This document shows positions 17,219 to 27,265 of a DNA stretch of 64,000 nucleotides, piece by piece; position 1 is the stretch's first letter, and every line of letters begins with the position of its first letter. A program made the position numbers and the translations under genes. The stretch lies in contig NZ_JAFKOI010000001.1 in assembly GCF_017303315.1 (NCBI RefSeq), positions 558,001-622,000 of the forward strand. The letters are read 5' to 3'. The notes under the pieces are model-generated. The model was not told the origin of the DNA. It did not search any database and worked only from the letters and a program-made list of their open reading frames with translations. The stretch comes from Bacillus sp. NTK071 (GTDB lineage: Bacteria > Bacillota > Bacilli > Bacillales > Guptibacillaceae).

Positions 17219-17584
17219 TTGATAATTGAGTGGAGTGTTACCCTTGTAGCCATCGCGTTTATTGTTCTCGTCGTCTATTTAGTTTTGACATTACGAAAAG
17301 TTATGACAACATTGGCAGAAACAAAAGAGACGCTGTCTGGCGTCCGGAATTCTGTAAACGGCATTTCAGATGAAGCAGAAGAACTGATTCATAAAGCCAA
17401 CGAAATTTCGGTTGATGTAAAAGGGAAAATGGAAGCCGTTGACCCTTTAATCGAGTCAGCTCATGATGTGGGGGATATGATACACGATGTAACAAGCTCA
17501 ATAAAAAGAACTGCTTTGCATAAGAACAATAAGAAAACCATTCATACACAGGAAAGTCAAGGTGTGCAAATTAAATTGAAATAA
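17219..17584 (+). CDS. DUF948-family membrane-anchored coiled-coil protein
   Basis: One N-terminal transmembrane helix (WSVTLVAIAFIVLVVYLVL) followed by an amphipathic helical region with heptad character and repeated small/charged residues (residues about 25-100), ending in a basic tail. This is the layout of DUF948 proteins such as the YtxG group, whose exact role is not established. Two in-frame starts exist: GTG 17213, only three bases from the SD, and TTG 17219 with nine bases of spacing; the latter is chosen (121 aa). It is monocistronic with its own terminator. Confidence 0.75.
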   Translation: MIIEWSVTLVAIAFIVLVVYLVLTLRKVMTTLAETKETLSGVRNSVNGISDEAEELIHKANEISVDVKGKMEAVDPLIESAHDVGDMIHDVTSSIKRTALHKNNKKTIHTQESQGVQIKLK

Positions 17585-17588
17585 GGAG

Positions 17589-17618
17589 AAAGAGGCTGGG
17601 TAAACCGGTCTCTTTTTA
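17589..17618 (+). terminator. Intrinsic terminator of the DUF948 gene
   Basis: AAAGAGGC... pairs imperfectly with GGTCTCTTT (17608-17616), followed by T. Confidence 0.65.
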
Positions 17619-17622
17619 AATC

Positions 17623-17741
17623 GCTCTTCTCTAAAAGATTGTTGCTTTTAAAAATTTTTCTATAGAGAACCTCATTTCATAGTTCATTGGAAGGGAAGGT
17701 GCTTGACTCTTGTGGGACTAGTGGGATAGGTGAGACCCCAC
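17623..17741. repeat. MITE-like repeat, decayed copy lacking the right end
   Basis: Left arm GCTCTTCTCTAAAAGATTGTTGC at 17623-17645 and the segment TTTTTCTATAGAGAACC (17656-17672) match the copy at 53356-53475; 17700-17741 matches 42 bases of the GC-rich core at 14046-14087 with six differences, all C to T on this strand. The rest of the core and the right terminus are missing. Confidence 0.7.
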
Positions 17742-17745
17742 TGTG

Positions 17746-17976
17746 CATTTTAAGTATAAAAGAAGACTCTGTGGGCTTTTTATTATTGAAAATGTTTTAT
17801 TTTAAAGCGGATTGCTTTTAACTATAAATATTTTTGACTACTATTAATTTGTATATTAAAACAGCAGCCGTTAACCCTTTGGGCATTTTTTGTTTGTGAA
17901 AAATATCTACTTAAGGTGTTAAAGAGGACATCTCATCGCATGGTATAATAGAGATACAAAAAGGAGTTATGAATAA
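17746..17976 (+). promoter_or_regulatory. Intergenic region with extended -10 promoter
   Basis: AT-rich sequence with no gene. TGGTATAAT (TATAAT at 17944-17949) is a consensus extended -10 element about 30 bases ahead of the methyltransferase start, with RBS AAAGGAG at 17959-17965; no good -35 is seen. Confidence 0.55.
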
Positions 17977-18753
17977 ATGATTTATACAACAGCAGGAAGA
18001 CCAACAGATGCTTTGATTCTTGAAGCCACAAGACTATCAATAGAATACAATGGAACATACATACCTAGAAAAAAGCGGACTCTTCAACATTTTATCGACA
18101 CATATAATGCCCCTGTAGTGGTAACCGGATTTGACCGACTCTTTCTCTATACGAATAACGCTGAAGAACCCGTTTTCTTTCACCCGAATTCCGCGATGTT
18201 TCGATGTAAATCTATTCTAAATAATCGTCCCGATGCTTTTATCAATGCAAGTGGCCTTAAAGAAGGGATGAGTTTACTAGATTGTACTGCTGGACTAGGT
18301 TCAGACAGTATCGTTGCAAGTCTTGTTACTGGTGAAACTGGAAGTGTGCAGGCACTTGAAGGCTCTAAGCATGCGATTCTTCTTCAAGAAGGGCTTCAGA
18401 CGTGGCAGAGCGGAAATGAACAGATTAATGCTGCTATGAGAAGGGTATCGGTAAAGCATAATCGTTACGAAGATGTCTTGCCCTATTTAGCTGATCAGTC
18501 TGTTGATGTAGTGTATTTTGATCCCATGTTTGAGAACTCCATACTTGAATCAGACGGTGTGCATGCTATCAAACAGGTAGCTCTTTACGATCCATTAACA
18601 GACGAAATGCTAAGAGAAGCGAGACGTGTTGCTAGGAAAAGGGTAATACTGAAAGATTTTTGGAAAAGCACTCGATTTGAACGTCTAGGTTTTCAACAAT
18701 TAAAAAGAAAAACAGCTAAATTTCACTACGGTATACTTGAAAGTAAGGAGTGA
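17977..18753 (+). CDS. Class I SAM methyltransferase, RsmJ/YhiQ-like
   Basis: A 258-residue Rossmann methyltransferase. The SAM loop is LLDCTAGLGSDSIVAS (motif I, about residues 100-115), followed by an acidic residue after the second strand (QALEGS) and the motif IV YFDPMF, which in RsmJ-type enzymes (DPMYP) faces the base to be methylated. RsmJ methylates 16S rRNA guanosine 1516 in E. coli; the same target here is inference. The N-terminal domain GRPTDALILEATRLSIEYNG is typical of the Gram-positive members. It is followed six bases later by mug, probably in one transcript. Confidence 0.75.
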   Translation: MIYTTAGRPTDALILEATRLSIEYNGTYIPRKKRTLQHFIDTYNAPVVVTGFDRLFLYTNNAEEPVFFHPNSAMFRCKSILNNRPDAFINASGLKEGMSLLDCTAGLGSDSIVASLVTGETGSVQALEGSKHAILLQEGLQTWQSGNEQINAAMRRVSVKHNRYEDVLPYLADQSVDVVYFDPMFENSILESDGVHAIKQVALYDPLTDEMLREARRVARKRVILKDFWKSTRFERLGFQQLKRKTAKFHYGILESKE

Positions 18754-18759
18754 AAATAA

Positions 18760-19248
18760 ATGTTACCAGACCATCTTGCTCATGAGCTTACAATAGTGTT
18801 TATCGGTTTTAATCCTGGCCTTCAATCGGAGGAGGAAGGTCATCATTATGCTAATCCGACAAATCGTTTTTACACTGTTTTAAAAGAAGCGGGCCTTACT
18901 CACCGTAAACTTTTGCCAGAAGAAGATCACAGGCTGCTTGAATATGGATATGGGTTAACGAATATCGTTGATCGTCCTACAAGAGGGGCTGCCGACTTAA
19001 CTGCTGAAGACTATGCAAAAGGGAGAGAGAGCCTCCACAAAAAAATTAAAATGTATCGTCCGAGAATCAATTGTTTTGTTGGAAAAGGTGTTTACCAAAG
19101 ATTCTCAGGAATCAAAAAGGTTGATTGGGGATTTCAACCGACTAATCAAGTTGAAGGAGTGCGTGACTTTGTAGCACCATCAACAAGTGGCCTTGTCAGG
19201 ATGAGCGTTGACGAGCTCACGCATATTTATAGCAAGTTAATAATGTGA
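18760..19248 (+). CDS. mug: G/U mismatch-specific uracil-DNA glycosylase
   Basis: DNA repair enzyme that removes uracil (and in some members thymine or ethenocytosine) opposite guanine. The 162-residue product shows the Mug catalytic motif FIGFNPGLQSEEEGHHYANP near the N-terminus, NRFYTVLKEAGL, and the TNIVDRPTRGAADL stretch, with the intercalation-loop region APSTSGLVRM towards the C-terminus. Its asparagine (FNPG) is the catalytic residue in the family. The gene is the second of a two-gene unit with the methyltransferase and ends in a strong terminator. Confidence 0.9.
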   Translation: MLPDHLAHELTIVFIGFNPGLQSEEEGHHYANPTNRFYTVLKEAGLTHRKLLPEEDHRLLEYGYGLTNIVDRPTRGAADLTAEDYAKGRESLHKKIKMYRPRINCFVGKGVYQRFSGIKKVDWGFQPTNQVEGVRDFVAPSTSGLVRMSVDELTHIYSKLIM

Positions 19249-19250
19249 AA

Positions 19251-19283
19251 GAAACCGCGTAATGTAATGGACGCGGTTTCTTA
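19251..19283. terminator. Bidirectional terminator between mug and yojO
   Basis: GAAACCGCGT (19251-19260) pairs perfectly with ACGCGGTTTC (19271-19280); convergent genes on both sides. Confidence 0.8.
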
Positions 19284-19286
19284 ATG

Positions 19287-21170
19287 TTACACAAATCGTA
19301 GCAATAATCGTTTCAGAAGAGGGGTTAAATAAGCAGGAATCTCGTTTGCAGATGGGATTACAATACTTTGTGTGCCATAAATATTTCGCATTGTATTCTT
19401 TTCTTTTTCCTGGGGTTCCCCGTTCGATAAGAAAACACCGATTACTTCATAGCCTCTTTTCCTCGTTTGTATGACGGCTTCATGTGTGTCGACGATGCCA
19501 TTTTCACTGTAATCGAATGCAGACGGTTCACCATCAGTAAACACTAATAGTATTTTATGCTTCTCATTCCGTTCAGCGAGTTCCTCAGCGGCTTTACGAA
19601 TCGCATAGCCATCTCGATTGTCTTCTTCAGGCTCAAGTTGCATGATTTTAGCACCCTCGTTCGGTTGTGTTGAACGATTGTAATCGATGATTTGAAACAA
19701 AGTGTTCGGTTGCTCCTGATCATCTGCATCGAATGCATCTTCATAGAAGCCTGTAATCGAGTGCTTAATATCGAGTCCTTTTAACGTTTCATGAAAAAGC
19801 GTAATTCCTAAACGCGTTTCCTCCATTTTGTCGTACATTGATGCCGAACAGTCTACGAGAAGTGAAAAGGTCACGTCAAGCTTAGTGCTTGGAGCATTTT
19901 TTTTATAAAACAGACGAGGATTTTCATCTGTTAACAGTCTTAGTAGCTTTCGATTCAATCTTCCGAAATGGAGATCACTTCTAGGTGCAATTTGTTTTTG
20001 CTCAATTGTCTTTTGAATTGCAGTACGAAGAGACTTCTCAGCATATTGAATCTCTGCTTTCGCAGTACGATACGACTCTTGATCTTGACCAGAAGGCTTT
20101 TCTGCGTTTCGAATGACTTCTTTCACATTGCGATTCGCTTCACCAAGAGGATCTTGAGCGGATGCAACAGCTTTTGTATCACGGCTGTCTAGAAGAGCTT
20201 CTTCATCGAATTGACTGCCTTCTGATTGCTTAGAAGCCCCTTGCACACTAACGAAAGCCTGATCACCAGACTCTTCTTTTCGTTCCCCTTCACCAATAAG
20301 GTCAGATTTTGCACCTTCCTCTAAATCAAATTGAAGGAAGTTAGACCCTTCTTGTTCCTGTTCTTCGTGCCAGGTGTTCATTTCTTCATCATACGTTTCT
20401 TTATCTTCTTTATCAGTCGTTTCCATCGTATCATCACTTTTTAACTCTCGAGCCTGCTCGTCTTCAACGAATGTTGAAGGATTGGAAGCTGTCCCGTACA
20501 TTGTTAAATATTCAGTCGTCATGTCTGCATGATCTGCACTTAGTTCATCACAAAACGCATTCGTTAGAACAGAGACGTCTTTAGTCGACTTTGCCTTACG
20601 GATTTCGGCAATCAAATGACGCAAGTAAGGTTTGTAGGTAGCAAGGCTTTCCCCAACAGAAACAGGTTTTCCTATCGCTTGAAGATAAATGGCACAGAAA
20701 AGCGAATCGATGATCTGATTCTGTCGATTGTGTACTTCTAACCGACCTCGGAACCGTTTTTGAAAAAGAGAGCGTCTTGTTTCAAAAGCATCGCTCATAC
20801 CAGGTCTCTTTAAAATGCAAAGGGATTCAATTCGCATGTCTTCTAAAAGGGAAAAAAGTTGCTTCCTAAATGATGGATAATTTTTGGTGCGTAGAGATGA
20901 AAGATAGTGATCGACGGCAGTAAAGTCAGTGTAGGAGACATTGCCAAGCGCACGTAAATATATATCACTTTTCATTCCATCGAACTGTCTACCGTCAAAT
21001 ATATCATTCCAGTAGTGGCTAACTGTAATTAAATTCTCAGCCGGTCTGTAATAGGAGTGAAAGGCAAATTGAACTTCGCTTTCGCTGTTACTTAATGTTT
21101 CAGCGAGATCAGATAAGCTCAAATGGAGAAAAGGATCCGTCTGATTCTCCGCAAAGTTAAGAAATTTCAT
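19287..21170 (-). CDS. yojO: VWA-domain protein YojO (NorD/CobT-like)
   Basis: A 627-residue protein with three parts: an N-terminal helical domain (about 1-220), a very acidic low-complexity linker (about 225-360, rich in E, D, Q and S) and a C-terminal von Willebrand factor A domain with the MIDAS signature LLVDCSASMYD and VFTDGEPSAFD. NorD/CobT proteins with this layout act with a MoxR-type AAA+ ATPase to activate or load metals into target enzymes. The partner is yojN, whose stop codon directly abuts this start. The target in Bacillus is not established; no norCB or cobaltochelatase is present here. Confidence 0.85.
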   Translation of the reverse strand: MKFLNFAENQTDPFLHLSLSDLAETLSNSESEVQFAFHSYYRPAENLITVSHYWNDIFDGRQFDGMKSDIYLRALGNVSYTDFTAVDHYLSSLRTKNYPSFRKQLFSLLEDMRIESLCILKRPGMSDAFETRRSLFQKRFRGRLEVHNRQNQIIDSLFCAIYLQAIGKPVSVGESLATYKPYLRHLIAEIRKAKSTKDVSVLTNAFCDELSADHADMTTEYLTMYGTASNPSTFVEDEQARELKSDDTMETTDKEDKETYDEEMNTWHEEQEQEGSNFLQFDLEEGAKSDLIGEGERKEESGDQAFVSVQGASKQSEGSQFDEEALLDSRDTKAVASAQDPLGEANRNVKEVIRNAEKPSGQDQESYRTAKAEIQYAEKSLRTAIQKTIEQKQIAPRSDLHFGRLNRKLLRLLTDENPRLFYKKNAPSTKLDVTFSLLVDCSASMYDKMEETRLGITLFHETLKGLDIKHSITGFYEDAFDADDQEQPNTLFQIIDYNRSTQPNEGAKIMQLEPEEDNRDGYAIRKAAEELAERNEKHKILLVFTDGEPSAFDYSENGIVDTHEAVIQTRKRGYEVIGVFLSNGEPQEKEKNTMRNIYGTQSIVIPSANEIPAYLTPLLKRLLLRFV

Positions 21171-22076
21171 TTATCCTTTCTCCTGAATGCGACCAAAAAT
21201 TGTTTCTGCAATGTTTTCTACAGCTGCTTTTTCGCGTTCTTCTTCAAGTTTATCTGTAATCGCACGCTTTATTGCACGCCTTGCTTCCATAAACGTTGTA
21301 AGGTCACACGCATCAAGCAGAGACCGAGGTGATGCAGCTTCTTCTGAAATCTGACCGTCTCTTACCTTGGATTGGAGGTCCGTTGATAACGTTACGAATT
21401 GATCAAGTTTATCTGAATCGTTAAGTAAAGACTGTTCGTCCAGCATCTCTTTTAATGCAGAGCCCTGTAAGTACGGAACTTCAATAACAATAAAGCGATT
21501 TTTTAGTGCCTCGTTTAATGGAGCAGTACCAATATAACCTTCATTGATGGCTGCAATGACGCCGAAGTTTTCTTTAGCACGGACCGTTTCTCCTGTAAAA
21601 GGATTTAGAACCATGCGTCGATAGTCAAGTACACCATTTAATATAGGTAGTGTTTCAGCCTTCGCTGTATTAATTTCATCTATATATAGTAGCTCACCAT
21701 TTTTCATAGCATTTTCAACTGGTCCTGGGATGAAAGTAATATGGGCATTGTTTTGGTCATCATATGTGAGAGTTTTATAGCCAAGAAGTGCTTCAGCGTC
21801 TAGATCCACCGAGCAGTTAATCGAATACATAGGTTGATTAAAGAAATAACTAATAAGCTCAGCAAGCTTTGTTTTACCTGCTCCAGTTGGACCTTTCAAT
21901 AGAACATTTTTACCTAGAATTAATGCTGTAACGGCATCTTTAACAATTGACATATTAGGTGCTGTATAGCCCTCTGACCCAATTAAATAATGGTCAGGAT
22001 TGTCATTGGCATCACGGCGATCTTGAATTCTGTTCTGTATTTCTAATGGAATATCAAATGTTTCATATAGTTGCAT
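21171..22076 (-). CDS. yojN: MoxR-family AAA+ ATPase YojN (NorQ-like)
   Basis: A 301-residue AAA+ ATPase. Walker A is GPTGAGKTKLAEL, Walker B LLYIDEIN, and the sensor/second region reads AAINEGYIGTAPLNEALKNRF, typical of MoxR proteins of the NorQ/CbbQ branch. It is the first gene of a tight two-gene operon with the VWA gene and is divergent from yojF. Such MoxR-VWA pairs work as ATP-driven chaperones for maturation of enzyme complexes (family knowledge); the client is unknown here. Confidence 0.88.
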   Translation of the reverse strand: MQLYETFDIPLEIQNRIQDRRDANDNPDHYLIGSEGYTAPNMSIVKDAVTALILGKNVLLKGPTGAGKTKLAELISYFFNQPMYSINCSVDLDAEALLGYKTLTYDDQNNAHITFIPGPVENAMKNGELLYIDEINTAKAETLPILNGVLDYRRMVLNPFTGETVRAKENFGVIAAINEGYIGTAPLNEALKNRFIVIEVPYLQGSALKEMLDEQSLLNDSDKLDQFVTLSTDLQSKVRDGQISEEAASPRSLLDACDLTTFMEARRAIKRAITDKLEEEREKAAVENIAETIFGRIQEKG

Positions 22077-22248
22077 AAGTAAAACCTCCGAGTATCAATT
22101 ATTCGCTTCTGTTCAACAGTTAACTATAACGGAAAAAAACAATGCTTGTCTAATAAGGAGGTACAGTAATATCAATCATTTTACCCGACTCGATAGATAG
22201 GCTATACTAGTTTTAGCTAGCTGGCCTAAGAAAGAAGGGGGCAATAGG

Positions 22249-22590
22249 ATGAAGCCTATTCAAATAGAAGATGTTCAAGACATTCTTGAAACGTTTGAAA
22301 ACAAAGATTTGTATTTCCATCTTGAAACAACAAGTGGAGCATATGCAGCTCAAAATAAAGAGAAGCTTGCAGTAGGAGCATACATAAGAAATGGCTCACT
22401 TCAATTTACGAATGTGAAAATAGCCGGTACTGGGCCATTCCGTGTTGGATTTAAACTTAAGGAAGGCTGGATGTATGCAGAAGGGTTAACGGATTATCAA
22501 TTAGATGATGGTCGACTGCTTATGGCTGGTCATGATGATAGTGGACGTCTGGCGGTTGCGCTTCAATTAAGCTATACGCCATTTGATTAA
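22249..22590 (+). CDS. yojF: YojF family protein (DUF1806)
   Basis: A 113-residue protein, start ATG 22249 with AAGGGGG upstream. It matches the YojF/DUF1806 family, in which a small beta-rich protein is encoded directly ahead of the bacillithiol deacetylase bshB2, as here (13-base gap). Its biochemical role is not known; the persistent pairing suggests a connection with bacillithiol or the deacetylase. Length equals the family norm. Confidence 0.85.
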   Translation: MKPIQIEDVQDILETFENKDLYFHLETTSGAYAAQNKEKLAVGAYIRNGSLQFTNVKIAGTGPFRVGFKLKEGWMYAEGLTDYQLDDGRLLMAGHDDSGRLAVALQLSYTPFD

Positions 22591-22603
22591 GGAGGAATAC
22601 ATG

Positions 22604-23269
22604 ATGGAGAAACAAGTCCTAGTAGTCTTCCCACATCCGGATGATGAAGCATTTGGAACGGCCGGGTTGATGACGAAATTTGTAAATGAAGGCGTGCCTG
22701 TTACGTACGCATGTGCAACACTTGGAGAAATGGGTCGCAATATGGGCAATCCATTTTTCGCAACCCGAGAAACGCTACCCGAAGTGAGGAAGAAAGAATT
22801 GAAAGATGCCTGTCAGGCAATGGGAGTTAATGATCTTCGTATGCTTGGCTTTCGCGATAAAACACTTGAATTTGAAGATCCAGAACTTCTTGTATCGACG
22901 ATTAGTAAATTGGTGGATGAATTAAAGCCTTCACTTGTTATTTCATTCTATCCAGGGTATGGTATTCATCCGGACCACGATGCTTGTGGAGCAGCGGTTG
23001 TGGAAACCTTAAAAAGGTTGCCAGCTGCTAATCGACCTACATTGTACACTCTTCCAATCACACCTGACCGTGAAGCGGTATTGGGTAAACCTGATAAAGT
23101 ATTCGATGTGATGGATGTACTAGATACCAAAATTAAAACAATTGAGGCCCACCGCTCACAAACAGAAGCCATGGTTGCTCGTCTTGACGATGGCTCTCTA
23201 GATCCGAATTCTGACATTATGACGTTCATCAAGCAAGAATCATTCTGGATCTATCCTTTTGATGAATAA
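22604..23269 (+). CDS. bshB2: Bacillithiol biosynthesis deacetylase BshB2
   Basis: LmbE/PIG-L family zinc deacetylase that removes acetate from GlcNAc-malate in bacillithiol synthesis. The metal motif PHPDDEAFGTAGL (residues 9-21) and the second motif GIHPDHDACG are intact. Two adjacent ATGs exist (22601 and 22604); the second lies eight bases from GGAGG and gives MEKQVLVVFPHPDDE, the usual N-terminus. Length 221 aa fits BshB2. It forms an operon with yojF. BshB2 is usually a second deacetylase beside BshB1, which is not in this window. Confidence 0.92.
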   Translation: MEKQVLVVFPHPDDEAFGTAGLMTKFVNEGVPVTYACATLGEMGRNMGNPFFATRETLPEVRKKELKDACQAMGVNDLRMLGFRDKTLEFEDPELLVSTISKLVDELKPSLVISFYPGYGIHPDHDACGAAVVETLKRLPAANRPTLYTLPITPDREAVLGKPDKVFDVMDVLDTKIKTIEAHRSQTEAMVARLDDGSLDPNSDIMTFIKQESFWIYPFDE

Positions 23270-23351
23270 GTTCTGATGCGTTCATATCTATTCGGCTCTA
23301 TCCATGTTATAATCTTGACTATATTACGATAGATGGAGGAATACGACCTAA

Positions 23352-24971
<1,620 letters not shown>

Positions 24972-24975
24972 TACA

Positions 24976-25006
24976 AAAAAGCGGGTCCCAATTGGGATCC
25001 GCTTTT
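24976..25006. terminator. Bidirectional terminator (ykpA / MATE)
   Basis: AAAAAGCGGGTCCCAA pairs with TTGGGATCCGCTTTTT, with A and T tracts on the two sides, between convergent genes. Confidence 0.88.
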
Positions 25007-26361
25007 TATTTGTTTACTAGCACCTTTGTTCTTTGCACATGACGCAATCTAATAAAGAGGGTAACCGCAGCAACAAACAAGCCGGTACTAAGGCCTACCC
25101 AGTATCCATAAGGCCCAAATTCTGTATACTTAGCAAGCAAAAAACCTGAAGGAAGTCCAATAATCCAATAAGAAATCAAACTCATGACAAGCGTTACATT
25201 AACGTCTTTGTAACCTCGAAGTGCTCCTTGAATTGGAGCAGCGATCGCATCGGATAGTTGGAAGAAAATTGCATAAATAAGAAAGACTTTAATTAAATCA
25301 AACACGATTTCATTACTCGTGTACCAGCTAGCAACAGCATCATTAAAAATGAATAAGCAAAGTGCTGAGAGTAAGGCCATGCCCACTGCAACTGCAATTC
25401 CCAGATAGCTGTATTGCTTTGCATCCTTAAATCTTCCGCCACCAACTTCAAAACCAACCGCAATCGTTAAAGCCATAGAAATACTGAGAGGAATCATGTA
25501 TAGAAGAGATGCGAAATTAATAGCAGCTTGGTGAGCTGCTATTGTTTCGGTTGTATACGTACTCATTAGAAGCGTAACAGCAGCAAATATACTAACTTCA
25601 AAGAAGATCGAGAAGCCAATAGGAACCCCAATTTTAAGCTGTTCTTTCCAATCCGAAAGTGAAATGCCATGTAACTTTTTGAAGATCGCGTACGCTCGGA
25701 AAGGACTGACTTTTAGAACGACAATTAATGATATAAATAAGATAAACCAGTAAGTGATTGCAGAAGCATACCCAGCTCCAACACCTCCTAGTTCAGGAAA
25801 TCCGAATTTACCGAATATCAAAACATAATTGAAGAAGACATTAATTGGAAGTGAAGTTAGTGTAATTAGCATTGTTGTTCTTGTTTCTCCGAGTGCATCG
25901 ATAAAGCTTCTGAGTACAGAGTAGATAAAGAGTGGAATGATTCCGTATGAGAGACCAATTAAATACTCTTTCGCAATCCTTCTGACGCTATCATTTAAAT
26001 CCATAAGTTGTAGAACAGGATTAAGTATAATACTACCTGCAACCAAAATTAATATTGATAGTACAACTGAAAGGTAGATGCCCTGTAGGACTGAGAAGGA
26101 GACTCGATTTTGTTGTTTTGCCCCAATGTATTGAGAAACAATCGGTGTAATGGCGAGTAGGATACCACTTAATCCTGTAAAGATTGGGACCCATAGACTT
26201 GAACCAATTGCGACACCAGCAAGATCGTTTGCACCAGCTCTACCACTCATAATGGTATCAACGAAATTCATGGAATAAAGCCCAACTTGTGTGATAAGAA
26301 TAGGGTATAAAATGATAAATAGTAGTTTTATCTTTTCTCGTAATGATTGAGTAGAGTACAT
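25006..26361 (-). CDS. MATE-family multidrug efflux transporter (NorM-like)
   Basis: A 451-residue protein with 12 predicted transmembrane helices in two related halves. The N-terminal half has PILITQVGLYSMNFVDTIMSGRAGANDLAGVAIG, here noted as helix 1-2 region with the conserved VDT...GR. MATE proteins exchange Na+ or H+ for cationic drugs. The ATG at 26361 is chosen over an in-frame TTG at 26367 because AAGGA lies nine bases before it. It resembles B. subtilis YojI, another gene of the yoj region whose relatives surround it here. Confidence 0.85.
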   Translation of the reverse strand: MYSTQSLREKIKLLFIILYPILITQVGLYSMNFVDTIMSGRAGANDLAGVAIGSSLWVPIFTGLSGILLAITPIVSQYIGAKQQNRVSFSVLQGIYLSVVLSILILVAGSIILNPVLQLMDLNDSVRRIAKEYLIGLSYGIIPLFIYSVLRSFIDALGETRTTMLITLTSLPINVFFNYVLIFGKFGFPELGGVGAGYASAITYWFILFISLIVVLKVSPFRAYAIFKKLHGISLSDWKEQLKIGVPIGFSIFFEVSIFAAVTLLMSTYTTETIAAHQAAINFASLLYMIPLSISMALTIAVGFEVGGGRFKDAKQYSYLGIAVAVGMALLSALCLFIFNDAVASWYTSNEIVFDLIKVFLIYAIFFQLSDAIAAPIQGALRGYKDVNVTLVMSLISYWIIGLPSGFLLAKYTEFGPYGYWVGLSTGLFVAAVTLFIRLRHVQRTKVLVNK

Positions 26362-26489
26362 GAACAAACATCCTTGCTACATAGTTTACTGAACACGAAA
26401 ATTATAGCATATTCATATCAAAAAATAGTGCGTATGTGGTATACTGAAATTGTGAAATGTTGAGCATGAGTTACAACGAGGTGATTAGT

Positions 26490-26894
26490 GTGAAAAAGGA
26501 TCAACCCAAAAATGTGATTTTGTTTGATGGGGTATGCAATCTTTGTAATGGCCTAGTGAAGTTTATGTTTAAATATGATAAAAAGGCTATATTTTCATTT
26601 GCTTCATTGCAGTCAGAAGTAGCTGGAAAGTTGCTACGAGAAGCTGGAGTGGTAGAAGTTCCAGATAGTGTTATTGTCATTTGTGATGGGAAAGCGTTAG
26701 TAAAGTCTGACGCAGCTCTTCATATTGTGAAGTATCTTGGAGGACTCTTTAACCTGTTGCTTATTTTTCGTATTCTCCCACGCGGATTAAGGGACAACTT
26801 GTATGATGTTATTGCAAAAAGGCGCTACAAGTGGTTTGGAAAGCAGGAGGCATGTATGATCCCGACGCCTGAACAGCGGAGCAGATTTTTATAG
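26490..26894 (+). CDS. DCC-family thiol-disulfide oxidoreductase (DUF393, YuxK-like)
   Basis: FDGVCNLCNGLVKFM contains the DxxCxxC motif that names the DCC family, followed by FASLQSEVAGKLL. A C-terminal RYKWFGKQEACMIP is also typical. The function is only inferred: a thioredoxin-like fold with the two cysteines as a redox centre. The start GTG 26490 has GAGGTG upstream; an ATG at 26457 lies too near the predicted transcription start (extended -10 TGGTATACT, with TATACT at 26440-26445) to be used. Length 134 aa. Confidence 0.8.
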   Translation: MKKDQPKNVILFDGVCNLCNGLVKFMFKYDKKAIFSFASLQSEVAGKLLREAGVVEVPDSVIVICDGKALVKSDAALHIVKYLGGLFNLLLIFRILPRGLRDNLYDVIAKRRYKWFGKQEACMIPTPEQRSRFL

Positions 26895-26902
26895 GTGAAC
26901 AT

Positions 26903-26930
26903 GGCTTGCCGTTCTCGGTGAGCCTTTTTT
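26903..26930 (+). terminator. Intrinsic terminator of the DCC gene
   Basis: GGCTTGCCG pairs with CGGTGAGCC with mismatches, four-base loop, followed by six T. Confidence 0.65.
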
Positions 26931-27070
26931 GTGGAGAATGGCCAATAACGGAGTTAAGGACAATTTTAGTCAATATCGTTTCATTACTGCTATATTAGAA
27001 GGGAGAAGTCTTAGAATAGTTTACAATTTTAGTTTTCGAAACAATAACAAAGATTAATATTCTATATTTT

Positions 27071-27098
27071 TTGAATAGTAAGATATTTTTCGTACAAT
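27071..27098 (+). promoter_or_regulatory. Sigma-A promoter of rsbQP
   Basis: TTGAAT (27071-27076), 16-base spacer, TACAAT (27093-27098). This would give a 5' leader of about 160 bases; no structured element was recognised in it. The remaining intergenic sequence from 26931 is AT-rich and empty. Confidence 0.5.
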
Positions 27099-27265
27099 AC
27101 AACACACGTACATGTTAAAATAAGATAACTCATACTTCCTCTTTGATTTCGGTGTATTTATATTCCGTACATTAAACACTCCAAATTTAATTATAGTAGT
27201 TCATTTTAGTTATCTAGTACTTTTAATAATGAAAGATTAAATCTTAGTGAGAGGAGCTTATAGCA

